A stretch of DNA of 64,000 nt from Patulibacter defluvii (GCF_034096925.1 NZ_JAWZSQ010000008.1:124001-188000); one strand, 5' to 3'. Positions 48,841 to 57,245 are shown, numbered from the stretch's first letter. Notes: generated by a model not told the origin, from the letters alone. Numbers and translations: made by a program.

Positions 48841-49200
48841 TCAGACCCCCCGGAAGCTGCCGCGCATCATCGAGGCGTGCGGATCGCAGACGTAGCGGTA
48901 CGTGCCCTTGCGGATCTTCAGCCGGAAGCTGATGGTGCCGGTGCCGCCGACGCTGGTGCGGCGGTTGACGCCCGGGCCGGAGAGGTGGAAGTTGTGCATC
49001 GACGAGCGGTCGCGGAGCACGAAGCGGTAGGTCGCCCCGGCCTTCAGCGTCCGCACGGTCGTGCTGCCGCGCTTGAGCGTGATCGTGAACCCGGGGCCGA
49101 CGGTGCCGGTGACGGTCGGGGTGGCGGCGCCGGCGGTGGCCGGCAGGGCCAGCAGCGCGAGCGCGGCGCCGAGGGCGACGGTGTTGCGGGTGCGGGACAC
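48841..49200 (-). CDS. Secreted cupredoxin-like copper protein
   Basis: A 119-residue protein: signal peptide LGAALALLALPATAGAA, then a small beta-barrel. Candidate type-1 copper ligands are His in SMHNFHLSG and the Cys-His-Met set in YRYVCDPHASMM, the plastocyanin/azurin arrangement (C-x2-H-x3-M). It probably carries electrons or copper outside the cell. It is followed by a strong hairpin. Confidence 0.8.
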   Translation of the reverse strand: MSRTRNTVALGAALALLALPATAGAATPTVTGTVGPGFTITLKRGSTTVRTLKAGATYRFVLRDRSSMHNFHLSGPGVNRRTSVGGTGTISFRLKIRKGTYRYVCDPHASMMRGSFRGV

Positions 49201-49284
49201 GGGGGACTCCTTGGGTCGGTGGCGGGCCGGGAGCGGCCGTCGCAGGGGTAGGACGCCGACCGGCCGCCGATCCTTCCCGGCGGG

Positions 49285-50553
49285 TCAGTCGGCGGCGATC
49301 GGCGTTCGCGCGCCGGCCGCCGCCGGTCGCCGCCGCCAGGCCATCCGGGCGCAGCCGAGCGTCCCGATCGCGGCCACCACCAGCACCGGGACCATCGCGT
49401 GCTGGACCGCGACCGGCGATCCGGCCGCGCCGATCAGCGGCCCGATCGCCAGCGCCCCCAGCGGCGCCGCCAGGAAGCCGCCGCAGTTGACCAGCGCGCC
49501 GGTCGCGCCGGCCGCCACCGGCGGGGCGTCGCGACGGGCGATCTCGAACGCCATCATCGCGCCGCCGCCGGCGATCCCGGTCAGCGCCAGCGCGGCCAGC
49601 AGCACCCCGCGGGGGACGGTCCCGCCGGGCCAGGCCAGCAGCACCGTCCAGGCGACGGTCGGCAGCGCGGGCAGCGCCACCGACAGCCACCGCTGGCGGC
49701 CCTCGTGGTGGCCGGCCAGCAGGCCCAGCGTCGGGCCGGCGGCGGCGAAGCCGAGCACCATCGCCAGCAGGAAGGTCGAGGCGGTGCCGCGGGTCATCCC
49801 CTGGCTCTCGACCATGTAGGGGACGCCCCAGACCGCGCCGACGATCGCGAACGGCGCCATCGCCCCGACGTGCAGGAACCAGCCGTGGCGGGTGGCCGGG
49901 CGCCGTGCCGCCTCGACCAGCGTGCGGACGATCGGCAGGTGGTCGTGGCGCTCGGGGGCGGGCACGCCGGGCGGGCGGTCGCGGAGCAGCATCAGCGGCA
50001 CCAGCACCAGCAGCGCGGTCGCGGCGCCGCCGAGCAGGAAGGTCGCGGTCCAGCCCAGGTGCTCCAGCCCCAGGTGCAGCGGGGCGGTCGCCAGCAGCTG
50101 CCCGAGCGCGCCGACGAAGCCGGTCAGGGCGGCCAGCAGGCCCTGCATCCGGCCGGGGAACCAGGCGTGGGCGATCCGCAGCACGTTGAGGAAGGTCAGC
50201 GCGTCGCCGACCCCGACCAGCGCCCGCCCCGCGAGCCCGGCCGGGAGCCCGTCGGCGACGGCGAACAGCGCCTCGCCGGCGGCCATCAGCAGCAGCCCGA
50301 CGGCGAGCGTCCGGCGCGGGCCGAAGCGGTCGGCGGCGAGCCCGGCCGGGACCTGCATCGCCAGGTAGACGAGCAGCTGCAGCGCGGCCAGGTAGGCCAG
50401 CGCCGAGGCCCCGACGTCGAGCCGGTCGGCCGCCTCGAGCCCGGCCACGCCGAGCGCCATCCGGTGGAAGATCGCGACGAAGTAGGCGCTCGCGGCGAGC
50501 CCCCAGATCGTCCACCCCCGGCGCAGGCACCGGTCGTCGAACACGGCTTGCAT
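49285..50553 (-). CDS. MFS transporter
   Basis: A 422-residue transporter with 12 hydrophobic segments. MQVPAGLAADRFGPRRTLAVG is the loop 2-3 motif; GLAASAYFVAIFHRMALGVAGL starts the first helix. This resembles nitrate/oxalate or anion:cation-type MFS importers. It is divergent from a GntR/FCD regulator with only 18 bp between start codons, so it is very probably controlled by it. The substrate is unknown; FCD regulators usually respond to small carboxylates. Confidence 0.85.
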   Translation of the reverse strand: MQAVFDDRCLRRGWTIWGLAASAYFVAIFHRMALGVAGLEAADRLDVGASALAYLAALQLLVYLAMQVPAGLAADRFGPRRTLAVGLLLMAAGEALFAVADGLPAGLAGRALVGVGDALTFLNVLRIAHAWFPGRMQGLLAALTGFVGALGQLLATAPLHLGLEHLGWTATFLLGGAATALLVLVPLMLLRDRPPGVPAPERHDHLPIVRTLVEAARRPATRHGWFLHVGAMAPFAIVGAVWGVPYMVESQGMTRGTASTFLLAMVLGFAAAGPTLGLLAGHHEGRQRWLSVALPALPTVAWTVLLAWPGGTVPRGVLLAALALTGIAGGGAMMAFEIARRDAPPVAAGATGALVNCGGFLAAPLGALAIGPLIGAAGSPVAVQHAMVPVLVVAAIGTLGCARMAWRRRPAAAGARTPIAAD

Positions 50554-50571
50554 CTATGTTGGATCTATAGC
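50554..50571. promoter_or_regulatory. Overlapping divergent -10 elements of the MFS and GntR genes
   Basis: The 18-bp spacer TATGTTGGATCTATAGCA contains CTATAG, a palindrome read as -10 TATAGC for the GntR gene and TATAGA for the MFS gene. Two polymerases could not bind at once. Transcripts would have 0-5 nt leaders; an in-frame GTG at 50581 is a possible leaderless start for the regulator. CTAT-N9-ATAG also makes a candidate GntR operator. Confidence 0.5.
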
Positions 50572-51243
50572 ATGGACGGCGTGTCGCCCGAGCCCCCCGC
50601 CTCCCGCCGCGCCTACGAGCTGGTCAAGGCCCGCTGGCTCGACGGCAGCCTCCGCGACCACGAGCTGCTGAGCGAGGGCGCGGTCGCGAGCGAGCTGGGG
50701 ATCAGCCGCACGCCGGTCCGCGAGGCGTTCCTCCAGCTCCAGGCCGAGGGCCTGCTGGAGCTGTACCCGAAGCGCGGGGCGCTGGTGGTGCCGATCTCCG
50801 ACCGCGACGCCCGCGAGCTGTTCGAGGCCCGGCGGCTGATCGAGCAGCACGGGCTCGACCGGCTGCTGGCGGCGCCGCCGGCCGAGCGCGAGGCACGGCT
50901 GGCGCCGCTGCTGGCCGAGCTCGACGAGCTGGTCGCCGAGCAGCGCCGTCACCTGGCCGCGGGCGAGGTCGGGGCCTACGTCGACGCCGACCGCCGGCTC
51001 CACCGGGCGTGGGTCGCGGCGGCCGGCAACCGGGTCCTGCTCCAGGTCTACGACCAGCTCCGCGACCGCCAGCAGCGGCTGACCGCGAGCTTCGTCACCA
51101 GCCGCCGGCGCGACCCGGGACGGCTGGTCGACGAGCACGAGGCGATCGTCGCGGCCCTCCGCGCGGGCGACCGCGCCGCCACTGCCGAGCGGCTCGAGCG
51201 CCACCTCGAGGGCACGATCGCCGTCGCGCTCGGCCAGGTCTGA
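50572..51243 (+). CDS. GntR-family regulator with FCD domain
   Basis: A 223-residue regulator: winged helix (YELVKARWLDGSLRDHELLS, ASELGISRTPVREAFLQLQ, LYPKRGALVVPIS) and an all-helical FCD domain (DADRRLHRAWVAAAGN with metal-binding-type Asp/His, VDEHEAIVAALRAGD, LERHLEG). FCD domains bind metal-coordinated organic acids. It probably represses the divergent MFS gene. The ATG at 50572 and the GTG at 50581 are both usable starts. Confidence 0.9.
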   Translation: MDGVSPEPPASRRAYELVKARWLDGSLRDHELLSEGAVASELGISRTPVREAFLQLQAEGLLELYPKRGALVVPISDRDARELFEARRLIEQHGLDRLLAAPPAEREARLAPLLAELDELVAEQRRHLAAGEVGAYVDADRRLHRAWVAAAGNRVLLQVYDQLRDRQQRLTASFVTSRRRDPGRLVDEHEAIVAALRAGDRAATAERLERHLEGTIAVALGQV

Positions 51244-51250
51244 GCGACCG

Positions 51251-52648
51251 CTAGCCGCCTGCCGCCCGCACCAGCCGCACCGCCGCCTGCGGAGTCGCCG
51301 CCCAGTGGGTGTGCAGGTAGCTGGCGTGGAGGCCCGGGCGGGCGACGCCCTCGTCGCGCTCGCGGCCGCGGGCCCGCAGCGTCCAGGCCGGCGGGTCCGA
51401 GGCCTCGGGGGTGCTGGTCGAGTAGTGGAACTCGTGGCCGCGGACCGCCTCGCCGGCGCGCCAGAGCGGCGAGTCGGCGCCGGCGGTCGCCTCGCGGTAG
51501 CCGAGGGTCAGGCGGGTGCCGAGCCGGCCGACGCCGTCGAGCACCCCGCACATCGCGTGGCCGTCCAGCTCGCGGCCCAGGTAGAGCAGGCCGCCGCACT
51601 CGGCGACCACGGGCCGCCCGGCCGCGGCGTGGGCGGCGACCGCGGCCCGCAGCGGCGCGTTCTCGGCCAGCGCGGCGCCGTGCTCCTCGGGGAAGCCGCC
51701 GCCCAGGTAGAGCCCGTCGCAGCCCTCCGGCAGCGCCGGGTCGTGGAGCGGGTCGAGCGGCACCAGCTCGGCGCCGGCGGCCTCCAGCAGCTCCAGGTTC
51801 TCGCTGTAGCGGAAGCTGAACGCGGCCCCGGCGGCGACGGCGATCCGCGGCCGGCGGGCCGGCGGGTCGGGGACCGCGGCCAGGCCGTCGGTGCCGCGGG
51901 CGGCGGCGGCGACCGCGGCGACCGGATCCCACGGCGCGACCCCCAGCGGCGGCGCCTCGCGGGCCAGCCGCAGCAGCGCGTCGAGGTCGAGCTGCTCGGC
52001 GATCCGGTCGGCCAGCACCGCCAGCGTCTCGCGGGCGCGGGCGTCGCGCTCGGCGACCGGCACCAGGCCCAGGTGGCGGGAGGGCGCGACCAGCCGCTCG
52101 TCCCGCACCAGCGCCCCGAGCACCGGCACGCCGATCGGCTCCAGCGCCTCGCGCAGCAGGTCGGCGTGGGCCTCCGAGCCGACCCGGTTGAGGATCACCC
52201 CGGCGACGTTCACCGCCAGGTCGTAGTTGCGGTAGCCGAGCACCAGCGCGGCGACCGAGCGGGCCATCGCGGCGGCGTCGACCACCAGCACCACCGGGCT
52301 GCGGGTGAGCTTGGCGACGTGGGCGGTCGAGGCCAGCTCGCCGCGGCCCGAGGCGCCGTCGAAGAGCCCCATCACGCCCTCGACGATCGCCAGCTCGGCC
52401 GGCGCCCCGTGGCCGACCGCGTGGGCCAGCAGCGGCGCGATCAGGTCGGGACCGGAGAGGAACGCGTCGAGGTTGCGGGCCGGCCGGCCGGTGGCGAGCG
52501 CGTGGTACCCGGGGTCGATGAAGTCGGGCCCGACCTTCGCCCCCTGGACGGTCAGCCCGCGGGCGCGGAAGGCCGCCATCAGCCCGCTGGCGATCGTCGT
52601 CTTGCCGGCGCCGGAGGTGGTGCCGGCGATCACCAGCCGTGCGGTCAT
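51251..52648 (-). CDS. cobB: Cobyrinate/hydrogenobyrinate a,c-diamide synthase
   Basis: A 465-residue ATP-dependent amidotransferase. N-terminal dethiobiotin-synthetase-like domain with P-loop IAGTTSGAGKTTIASGL, KVGPDFIDPGYH and EGVMGLFDG; C-terminal class I glutaminase with AECGGLLYLGREL (nucleophile Cys) and GLHASYLHTHW. It amidates the a and c side chains. The ATG overlaps the AAA ATPase stop by ATGA, so it is translated together with that gene. Confidence 0.95.
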   Translation of the reverse strand: MTARLVIAGTTSGAGKTTIASGLMAAFRARGLTVQGAKVGPDFIDPGYHALATGRPARNLDAFLSGPDLIAPLLAHAVGHGAPAELAIVEGVMGLFDGASGRGELASTAHVAKLTRSPVVLVVDAAAMARSVAALVLGYRNYDLAVNVAGVILNRVGSEAHADLLREALEPIGVPVLGALVRDERLVAPSRHLGLVPVAERDARARETLAVLADRIAEQLDLDALLRLAREAPPLGVAPWDPVAAVAAAARGTDGLAAVPDPPARRPRIAVAAGAAFSFRYSENLELLEAAGAELVPLDPLHDPALPEGCDGLYLGGGFPEEHGAALAENAPLRAAVAAHAAAGRPVVAECGGLLYLGRELDGHAMCGVLDGVGRLGTRLTLGYREATAGADSPLWRAGEAVRGHEFHYSTSTPEASDPPAWTLRARGRERDEGVARPGLHASYLHTHWAATPQAAVRLVRAAGG

Positions 52649-53757
52649 GGGGACACCTCGTTGCGGCGCCGGAGCCAGATCTCCAGCAGCGGGTCGATGA
52701 TCGTGGAATCGCCGGCCTCGACCTGGCGGCCGTCGCGCGTCAGCCGGCGGAGGGCGTCGGCGAGGGTCGAGCGCGGCAGCCGCGAGCGGTCGGCGACGGC
52801 GTGCCCGGTCGGCGGCAGGCCGTCGGCGAGGGCGACCAGCACCGCCCGCTCCGGCTGGTCGAGCTGGTCCCAGACGGTGGCGTGGGCGTCGGCCGTGTCG
52901 TGGAGGGCCAGGTCGAGGGCGCGGGCGGCCAGCGACTCGTCGGCCGTCGCGCCGCCGTCGAGCAGCTCGAAGAGGTGGTGGGCCAGCAGCATCGTCCGCT
53001 GCGGATGGCCGGCGCCGAGGGCGACCACGTCGGCGACCGCCTCGCCGCCGTCGAGCCCGTGGCGGCGGAGGGTGGCCTCGACGTCGCGGGCGGTCTCGTC
53101 GGCTGGCAGCCGGCCGATCGCGATCGGCCGCGCCTGGCCGTAGAACGGGCGCTCGCGGTCCTCGAACAGGGCCCGCATCATCGTCGGCGCGGACCCGGCG
53201 AAGAGGTAGCTGACCTGGTCGCCGTGGTGCTGGATCACCGATCGCAGCAGGCCGTCGAGGTCGCGGTCGGCGGTCATCACGTCCTGGAACTCGTCGAGCG
53301 CGACGACGGTCCGCCCGCCGTCGGCGAGCGTCGCCGGCAGGTCGAGGATCTCGGCCAGCAGGAACCGCGCCTGCTCCTCGCCGGGCGGCTCGGTGCGGGC
53401 CGGGCTGAGGGTGACGGCGATCCCGGCGGCGCCGATCGTGACGCCCAGCCGGCGGGCGATCCGGGCCAGCGCGCCGCGGGCCGGTCCGCCGAACGGCTGG
53501 TAGGCCCGGACCAGCCGCACGCAGACGTCGGTCACGGTGCTGACCCGCGAGAGGTCGACCCGGGCGACCCGGTGGCCGGTGGCGGCCATCCGCGCCAGGT
53601 GGGCGTCGATCACGCTCGTCTTGCCGAACCGCCGCGGCCCGGCCAGGCGGACGCTGACGCCGGAGGCGACGGCCCGCGCGAGCTGGTCGAGCTCCTCGCG
53701 CCGGTCGATCAGGGCGTCCGGCGCGACCGGCCCCACGAACCGGAACGGGTTGGTCAC
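52645..53757 (-). CDS. AAA ATPase with C-terminal winged-helix-like region, coupled to cobB
   Basis: A 370-residue P-loop ATPase of the archaeal-ATPase/AAA_14 type. RLAGPRRFGKTSVIDAHL is the Walker A region, RTVVALDEFQDVMTA Walker B, and LFAGSAPTMMRALF sensor 1. The last 90 residues (ERAVLVALADGLP, ADRSRLPRSTLADALRRLTRDG) look like a winged helix-turn-helix. Such proteins are STAND-like and often of unknown role. It has its own promoter with three palindromes, a GTG start 6 bp from the -10, and ATGA overlap with cobB. A regulatory or chaperone role in B12 synthesis is possible, but nothing shows it. Confidence 0.75.
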   Translation of the reverse strand: MTNPFRFVGPVAPDALIDRREELDQLARAVASGVSVRLAGPRRFGKTSVIDAHLARMAATGHRVARVDLSRVSTVTDVCVRLVRAYQPFGGPARGALARIARRLGVTIGAAGIAVTLSPARTEPPGEEQARFLLAEILDLPATLADGGRTVVALDEFQDVMTADRDLDGLLRSVIQHHGDQVSYLFAGSAPTMMRALFEDRERPFYGQARPIAIGRLPADETARDVEATLRRHGLDGGEAVADVVALGAGHPQRTMLLAHHLFELLDGGATADESLAARALDLALHDTADAHATVWDQLDQPERAVLVALADGLPPTGHAVADRSRLPRSTLADALRRLTRDGRQVEAGDSTIIDPLLEIWLRRRNEVSP

Positions 53758-53763
53758 CGGCCC

Positions 53764-53836
53764 ATCGTAGTCCGTACGGGATTCCCGGACAACTCCGTAC
53801 GGAAATCCCGTACAGACTCGTCCGGTCTTCCCGGAC
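53764..53836 (-). promoter_or_regulatory. Promoter with three palindromic operators at exact 23-bp spacing
   Basis: Minus-strand promoter: -35 TTGTCC (53787-53792), 17-bp spacer, -10 TACGAT (53764-53769), GTG start 6 bp further. Three 17-bp palindromes of form GTMCGG-N5-CCGKAC lie at 53774-53790 (one mismatched arm position), 53797-53813 (perfect) and 53820-53836 (perfect, GTCCGG-TCTTC-CCGGAC). The first covers the spacer and part of the -35. Start-to-start spacing is 23 bp, about two helical turns. This implies a cooperatively binding dimeric regulator, possibly the product of the gene itself. Confidence 0.75.
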
Positions 53837-53848
53837 CGACCCGCTCGC

Positions 53849-54919
53849 TCACGGCGCCCACGGCGACCCGACCGCGGCCAGCCCGGCGACGCCGCGCTCG
53901 GTCACCCGTTCGGGGCCGCGGCGGCCGATCGCGGGCCCCCAGACGACCGCCGGGACCGGCGCCGCGGTGTGGCGGCCGCTGTCCGGGTCGGTGCCGTGGT
54001 CGGGGCAGACGGCCAGCGTCGCGCCGAGGTCGAGGGCGACCCCGGCCAGCGGGGCCAGCAGGTCGCGGTCGAGCTGCTGCAGCACCCGCGCCTTCGCCCG
54101 CCGGTCGCGGGCGTGCGACGCCTCGTCGGGCCCGCCGACGTGGACCACCACCATCGGCGTCCCGGCCCGCAGCAGCGCGACCGCGGCGCGGGCCTTGGCC
54201 GGCAGGTCGCTGGCCGCGTCGCCGGTGGCGCCGCTCGGGTGGACGGTCGCCGCGCCCAGCAGCCGCGCGATCCCGGCGGCGGTGCTGCGGGCGGCGCAGA
54301 CGACCGTCGTCTCCCGCTCGTCGAGCAGCGGCGGCGGCAGCGCGCCGTCGGCCCACAGCTGCAGCCGCGGCGGGTCGTCCGGGTCCTCGACCCCGGCGAC
54401 GCCGGCCGCCGCCCCGACCCGCACCAGGTCGCGCAGCAGCGCCGGCCCGCCGAGCAGCGGCTCGGTGTGGGCGAAGACGACGATCCGGTGGCCGCTCAGC
54501 CGCTGGACGTGCAGCGCCTCCTCGCCGCCGGCCCCCCGCAGCAGCGTCGCCGCCGCGTCGCCCAGCTCGGGCCAGGGCCGGCCGTCGGCGTGGCGGACGT
54601 CGACCCGGTGGACGACCGCCCCGTCCGGCTCGCGGAGGCCGTGGGCGGCGGCGTCGATCCGCCCGCGCGAGAGCGGCCGCGGACGGCCGTGGGCGTCGCG
54701 CTCCGGGGTCCAGCCGAGCAGGGTCGGGATCCCGGTCTCGCTGCCGGGGTGCAGGCCCTCGGGCGTGACCGCCACCGGCCGCACCGCCCCGCGGCGGGCG
54801 ATCGCGTCGAGCGCCGGCGTCGCGGTCCGCTCGAGCGTCGTCGGTCCCGCGGTCGCCCCGTCGTCGCCTGGGGGCGTCTCCGCCAGGCCGTCCGGGATCA
54901 CCAGCACCCGCTGGCTCAT
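53849..54919 (-). CDS. ApgM-like phosphoglycerate mutase / alkaline-phosphatase superfamily enzyme
   Basis: A 356-residue metal-dependent enzyme: VLVIPDGLAE (metal Asp), GSETGIPTLLGW (nucleophile Ser), VVHVGGPDEASHARD and AVCPDHGTDPDSGRHT (metal ligands). This is the archaeal-type cofactor-independent phosphoglycerate mutase family. It is 10 bp downstream of cobO and therefore in the riboswitch-controlled cob operon. A glycolytic role would not need B12 control; a phosphatase role in nucleotide-loop assembly (alpha-ribazole phosphate) is a reasonable alternative (inference). Confidence 0.75.
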   Translation of the reverse strand: MSQRVLVIPDGLAETPPGDDGATAGPTTLERTATPALDAIARRGAVRPVAVTPEGLHPGSETGIPTLLGWTPERDAHGRPRPLSRGRIDAAAHGLREPDGAVVHRVDVRHADGRPWPELGDAAATLLRGAGGEEALHVQRLSGHRIVVFAHTEPLLGGPALLRDLVRVGAAAGVAGVEDPDDPPRLQLWADGALPPPLLDERETTVVCAARSTAAGIARLLGAATVHPSGATGDAASDLPAKARAAVALLRAGTPMVVVHVGGPDEASHARDRRAKARVLQQLDRDLLAPLAGVALDLGATLAVCPDHGTDPDSGRHTAAPVPAVVWGPAIGRRGPERVTERGVAGLAAVGSPWAP

Positions 54920-54929
54920 GCCCGCCCGC

Positions 54930-55619
54930 TCACCACTCGATGCCCTGCTGCGCGCGGATCCCCTGCGCGATCGGGTGCTTCACGTTCTGGACCTCGCTGA
55001 CCAGGTCGGCCAGCTCGATCAGCTTCGGGTCGGCGTTGCGGCCGGTGACGATCACGTGCTGGAAGCCGGGCCGGTCGCGGATCGTGGCGACCACCTCGTC
55101 GACGTCGATCCAGCCCCAGTTGATCGGGTAGGTGATCTCCTCCAGCAGCAGGAACTCGTAGCGGGCCGCGGCGATCCGCCGCTTGACCTCCGCCCAGCCC
55201 TCCTTGGCGATCTCCTCCGACTCGGACATGTCGCGCTGGATCCAGGTCCAGCCCTTGCCCATCGTCTCCCAGTCGATCGTGCCGCCCTCGCCCGAGGCGG
55301 AGAGGACCTCGGCGGCCTTGCGCTCGCCGACCTTCCACTTGCCGCCCTTGACGAACTGGAAGACGCCGCAGCGGTAGCCGCGCGCCCACGAGCGCTGGAG
55401 CATCCCGAAGCTGGCCGTCGACTTGCCCTTGCCGGGACCGGTGATGACCGCCACCAGCGGCACGTCGCGGCGCTTGCGGCGGACCTGCTCCTCGCTGCCG
55501 CGGTCCTCGGGACGGTGCGGCAGGTCGGCGCCGGCGTGGCGGGCGGCGGCCTCCTGCCCGGGCGGCCGCGAGGGGTCGGCGGCGGTGGCGCCGTCGTCGG
55601 CGGGGGGCGTGTCGCTCAC
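54930..55619 (-). CDS. cobO: Cob(I)yrinic acid a,c-diamide adenosyltransferase, BtuR/CobO type
   Basis: A 229-residue enzyme that adds the 5'-deoxyadenosyl ligand to cobalt. AVITGPGKGKSTASFGMLQR is the P-loop, then VFQFVKGGKWKVGER, LLLEEITYPINWGWID and VIVTGRNADPKLIELADLVSEV. The first 45 residues are a Pro/Arg-rich tail not found in the shortest homologues. The GTG start overlaps cbiM by GTGA. Confidence 0.95.
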   Translation of the reverse strand: MSDTPPADDGATAADPSRPPGQEAAARHAGADLPHRPEDRGSEEQVRRKRRDVPLVAVITGPGKGKSTASFGMLQRSWARGYRCGVFQFVKGGKWKVGERKAAEVLSASGEGGTIDWETMGKGWTWIQRDMSESEEIAKEGWAEVKRRIAAARYEFLLLEEITYPINWGWIDVDEVVATIRDRPGFQHVIVTGRNADPKLIELADLVSEVQNVKHPIAQGIRAQQGIEW

Positions 55620-56461
55620 GCGGATCCTTCTTCCGGTCGGGAGGTGAGGGCGGGGACGTCGGCGGTCGAGCGCTGCGGCTCGCAGCCGGGCGGCGGGGGC
55701 GGTGCCGCCGGGCGCGCGCGCTCCGGCTCGCTGCCGGCGGGCGGCGGCACGCTCGCCGCCGCGCGCGGGGTCGGCCGCGGACGGCGCTGCGGTCGCCGCA
55801 GCTCGGGCGGGGCGATCAGCACCAGGTCAGGCCGCCGCGCCAGCAGCGCGGCGACGACCCCGGCGGTGATCACCGCCTCGATCACGGCCACCACCGCGTA
55901 GGTGCCGATCGTCGTCCCCGCCAGCGCGCCGAGGTCGATCGGGGTCTTGTGCCCGAGCGCGTACTCGGCCACGAAGAGGACGCTGGCCAGCACCACGTTG
56001 ACGAACGCCGCGGCCCCGCAGGCGAGCGCCAGCCCGCCCGGCGATCCGCGGCCGCGGACCGACGCCACCGCCCGCTGGATCGCGCGCAGGATCGGCCAGC
56101 CGACGAAGGCCGGCACCAGCGCGCCGTTGACGATGTTCAGGCCGAGGGTGGTGATCCCGCCGTCGCCCTGGACCAGCGCCTGGACGATCGTGACGACGCT
56201 GATCGTCAGCGCCCCCAGCCACGGTCCGAGCAGCGCGACGGCGAGCGTGCCGCCGAGCAGGTGGCCCTGGGTGCCGACGCCGATCGGCACGAACGGCGAG
56301 TCGCCGACCAGGAAGAAGGCGCCGGCCAGCCCGGCCAGCGGCAGCCGGCCGTCCTCGCCGGTGACGTCGGCCTTGCGGACGCAGAAGGCCAGGCCGGCGA
56401 CGGCGACCGCGGTCCCGACGCCGGTCACCTGGCCGGTCAGGAAGCCCTCAGGGATGTGCAC
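55616..56461 (-). CDS. cbiM: Cobalt ECF transporter S component CbiM
   Basis: A 281-residue membrane protein. It starts with the hallmark (M/V)HIPEGFLTG whose N-terminal amine and His2 bind Co2+, then GVGTQGHLLGGTLAVALLGPW and LGLNIVNGALVPAF typical of CbiM. About six hydrophobic segments. The C-terminal 70 residues are Pro/Arg-rich and unusual. It needs an ATPase (CbiO, here fused to CbiX at 61.8 kb) and a CbiQ; CbiQ and CbiN are not in the window. The GTG start lies within the end of cobA (14-bp overlap). Confidence 0.94.
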   Translation of the reverse strand: MHIPEGFLTGQVTGVGTAVAVAGLAFCVRKADVTGEDGRLPLAGLAGAFFLVGDSPFVPIGVGTQGHLLGGTLAVALLGPWLGALTISVVTIVQALVQGDGGITTLGLNIVNGALVPAFVGWPILRAIQRAVASVRGRGSPGGLALACGAAAFVNVVLASVLFVAEYALGHKTPIDLGALAGTTIGTYAVVAVIEAVITAGVVAALLARRPDLVLIAPPELRRPQRRPRPTPRAAASVPPPAGSEPERARPAAPPPPPGCEPQRSTADVPALTSRPEEGSA

Positions 56462-57245
56462 GGGGCCTCCCGTCGGCGGGCGCGATCGGGGCCTCGGCGC
56501 CGGTCTCGGCGACCGTCTCGGCGCGGCCGTCGGCGAACCAGGCGAGGTCGATCTCGGCGACGTCGCCGATCACGAAGGTGACCGGCGGGTCGAGCCGCGG
56601 CGGCAGCGCGGCGAGCGTGCCGCGGACGGTCCGCTGGTGGCCGGCACGGCCGGCGGCGCTGATCGCCGCCACCGGCGTGCTGGCGGGCAGGCCGCCGTCG
56701 ATCAGCCAGCCGGCGATCCGCCGCATCCGCGAGCGGCCGGTCAGCACGACGATCGTCCCGCCGAGCGCGGCGAGCGCGGCCCAGTCGACCTCGCCCGGGT
56801 ACTCGGGATCGCTGTTGCCGGCCAGGATCGTGACCACCCGCGAGCGCTGGCGGACGTGGACCGGGATCCCGGCGAAGGCGGGGGCGGCGAGGCCGGCGCT
56901 GATCCCGGGCACGATCGTGAACGGCACCCCGGCCCGCTGCAGGGCCAGCGCCTCCTCGCCGCCGCGGGCGGCCACGAACGGGTCGCCGCTCTTCAGCCGC
57001 ACCACCTCGCGGCCGCTGCGCCCCAGCTCGACCAGCAGCTGGCCGACCTGCTCCTGCGGCAGCGCCGGCTGGCCGGGGGCCTTGCCGACGAGGATCCGCT
57101 CGGCCGCGGGCGGCGCCAAGGCGACGACCGGGTCGGTCGAGGGGCGGTCGCTGACGACCACCTCGGCGCGCCGCAGCAGCTCGGCGGCGCGGACGGTCAG
57201 CAGGTCGGGGTCGCCGGGGCCGGCGCCGACCAGGTGGACGGTCAC
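56448..57245 (-). CDS. cobA: Uroporphyrinogen-III C-methyltransferase (SUMT)
   Basis: A 265-residue enzyme making precorrin-2, the entry to B12 synthesis. VHLVGAGPGDPDLLTVRAAELL is the first block, then VVRLKSGDPFVAARGGEEALAL (the GDP loop), VPGISAGLAAPAFAGIPV and VVLTGRSRMRRIAGWL. First gene after the cobalamin riboswitch and leader of cobA-cbiM-cobO-apgM. The GTG at 57245 is chosen because it starts at the conserved VHLVGAGPG; GCGGAGCG lies 4-11 bp before it. Confidence 0.95.
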   Translation of the reverse strand: MTVHLVGAGPGDPDLLTVRAAELLRRAEVVVSDRPSTDPVVALAPPAAERILVGKAPGQPALPQEQVGQLLVELGRSGREVVRLKSGDPFVAARGGEEALALQRAGVPFTIVPGISAGLAAPAFAGIPVHVRQRSRVVTILAGNSDPEYPGEVDWAALAALGGTIVVLTGRSRMRRIAGWLIDGGLPASTPVAAISAAGRAGHQRTVRGTLAALPPRLDPPVTFVIGDVAEIDLAWFADGRAETVAETGAEAPIAPADGRPRAHP

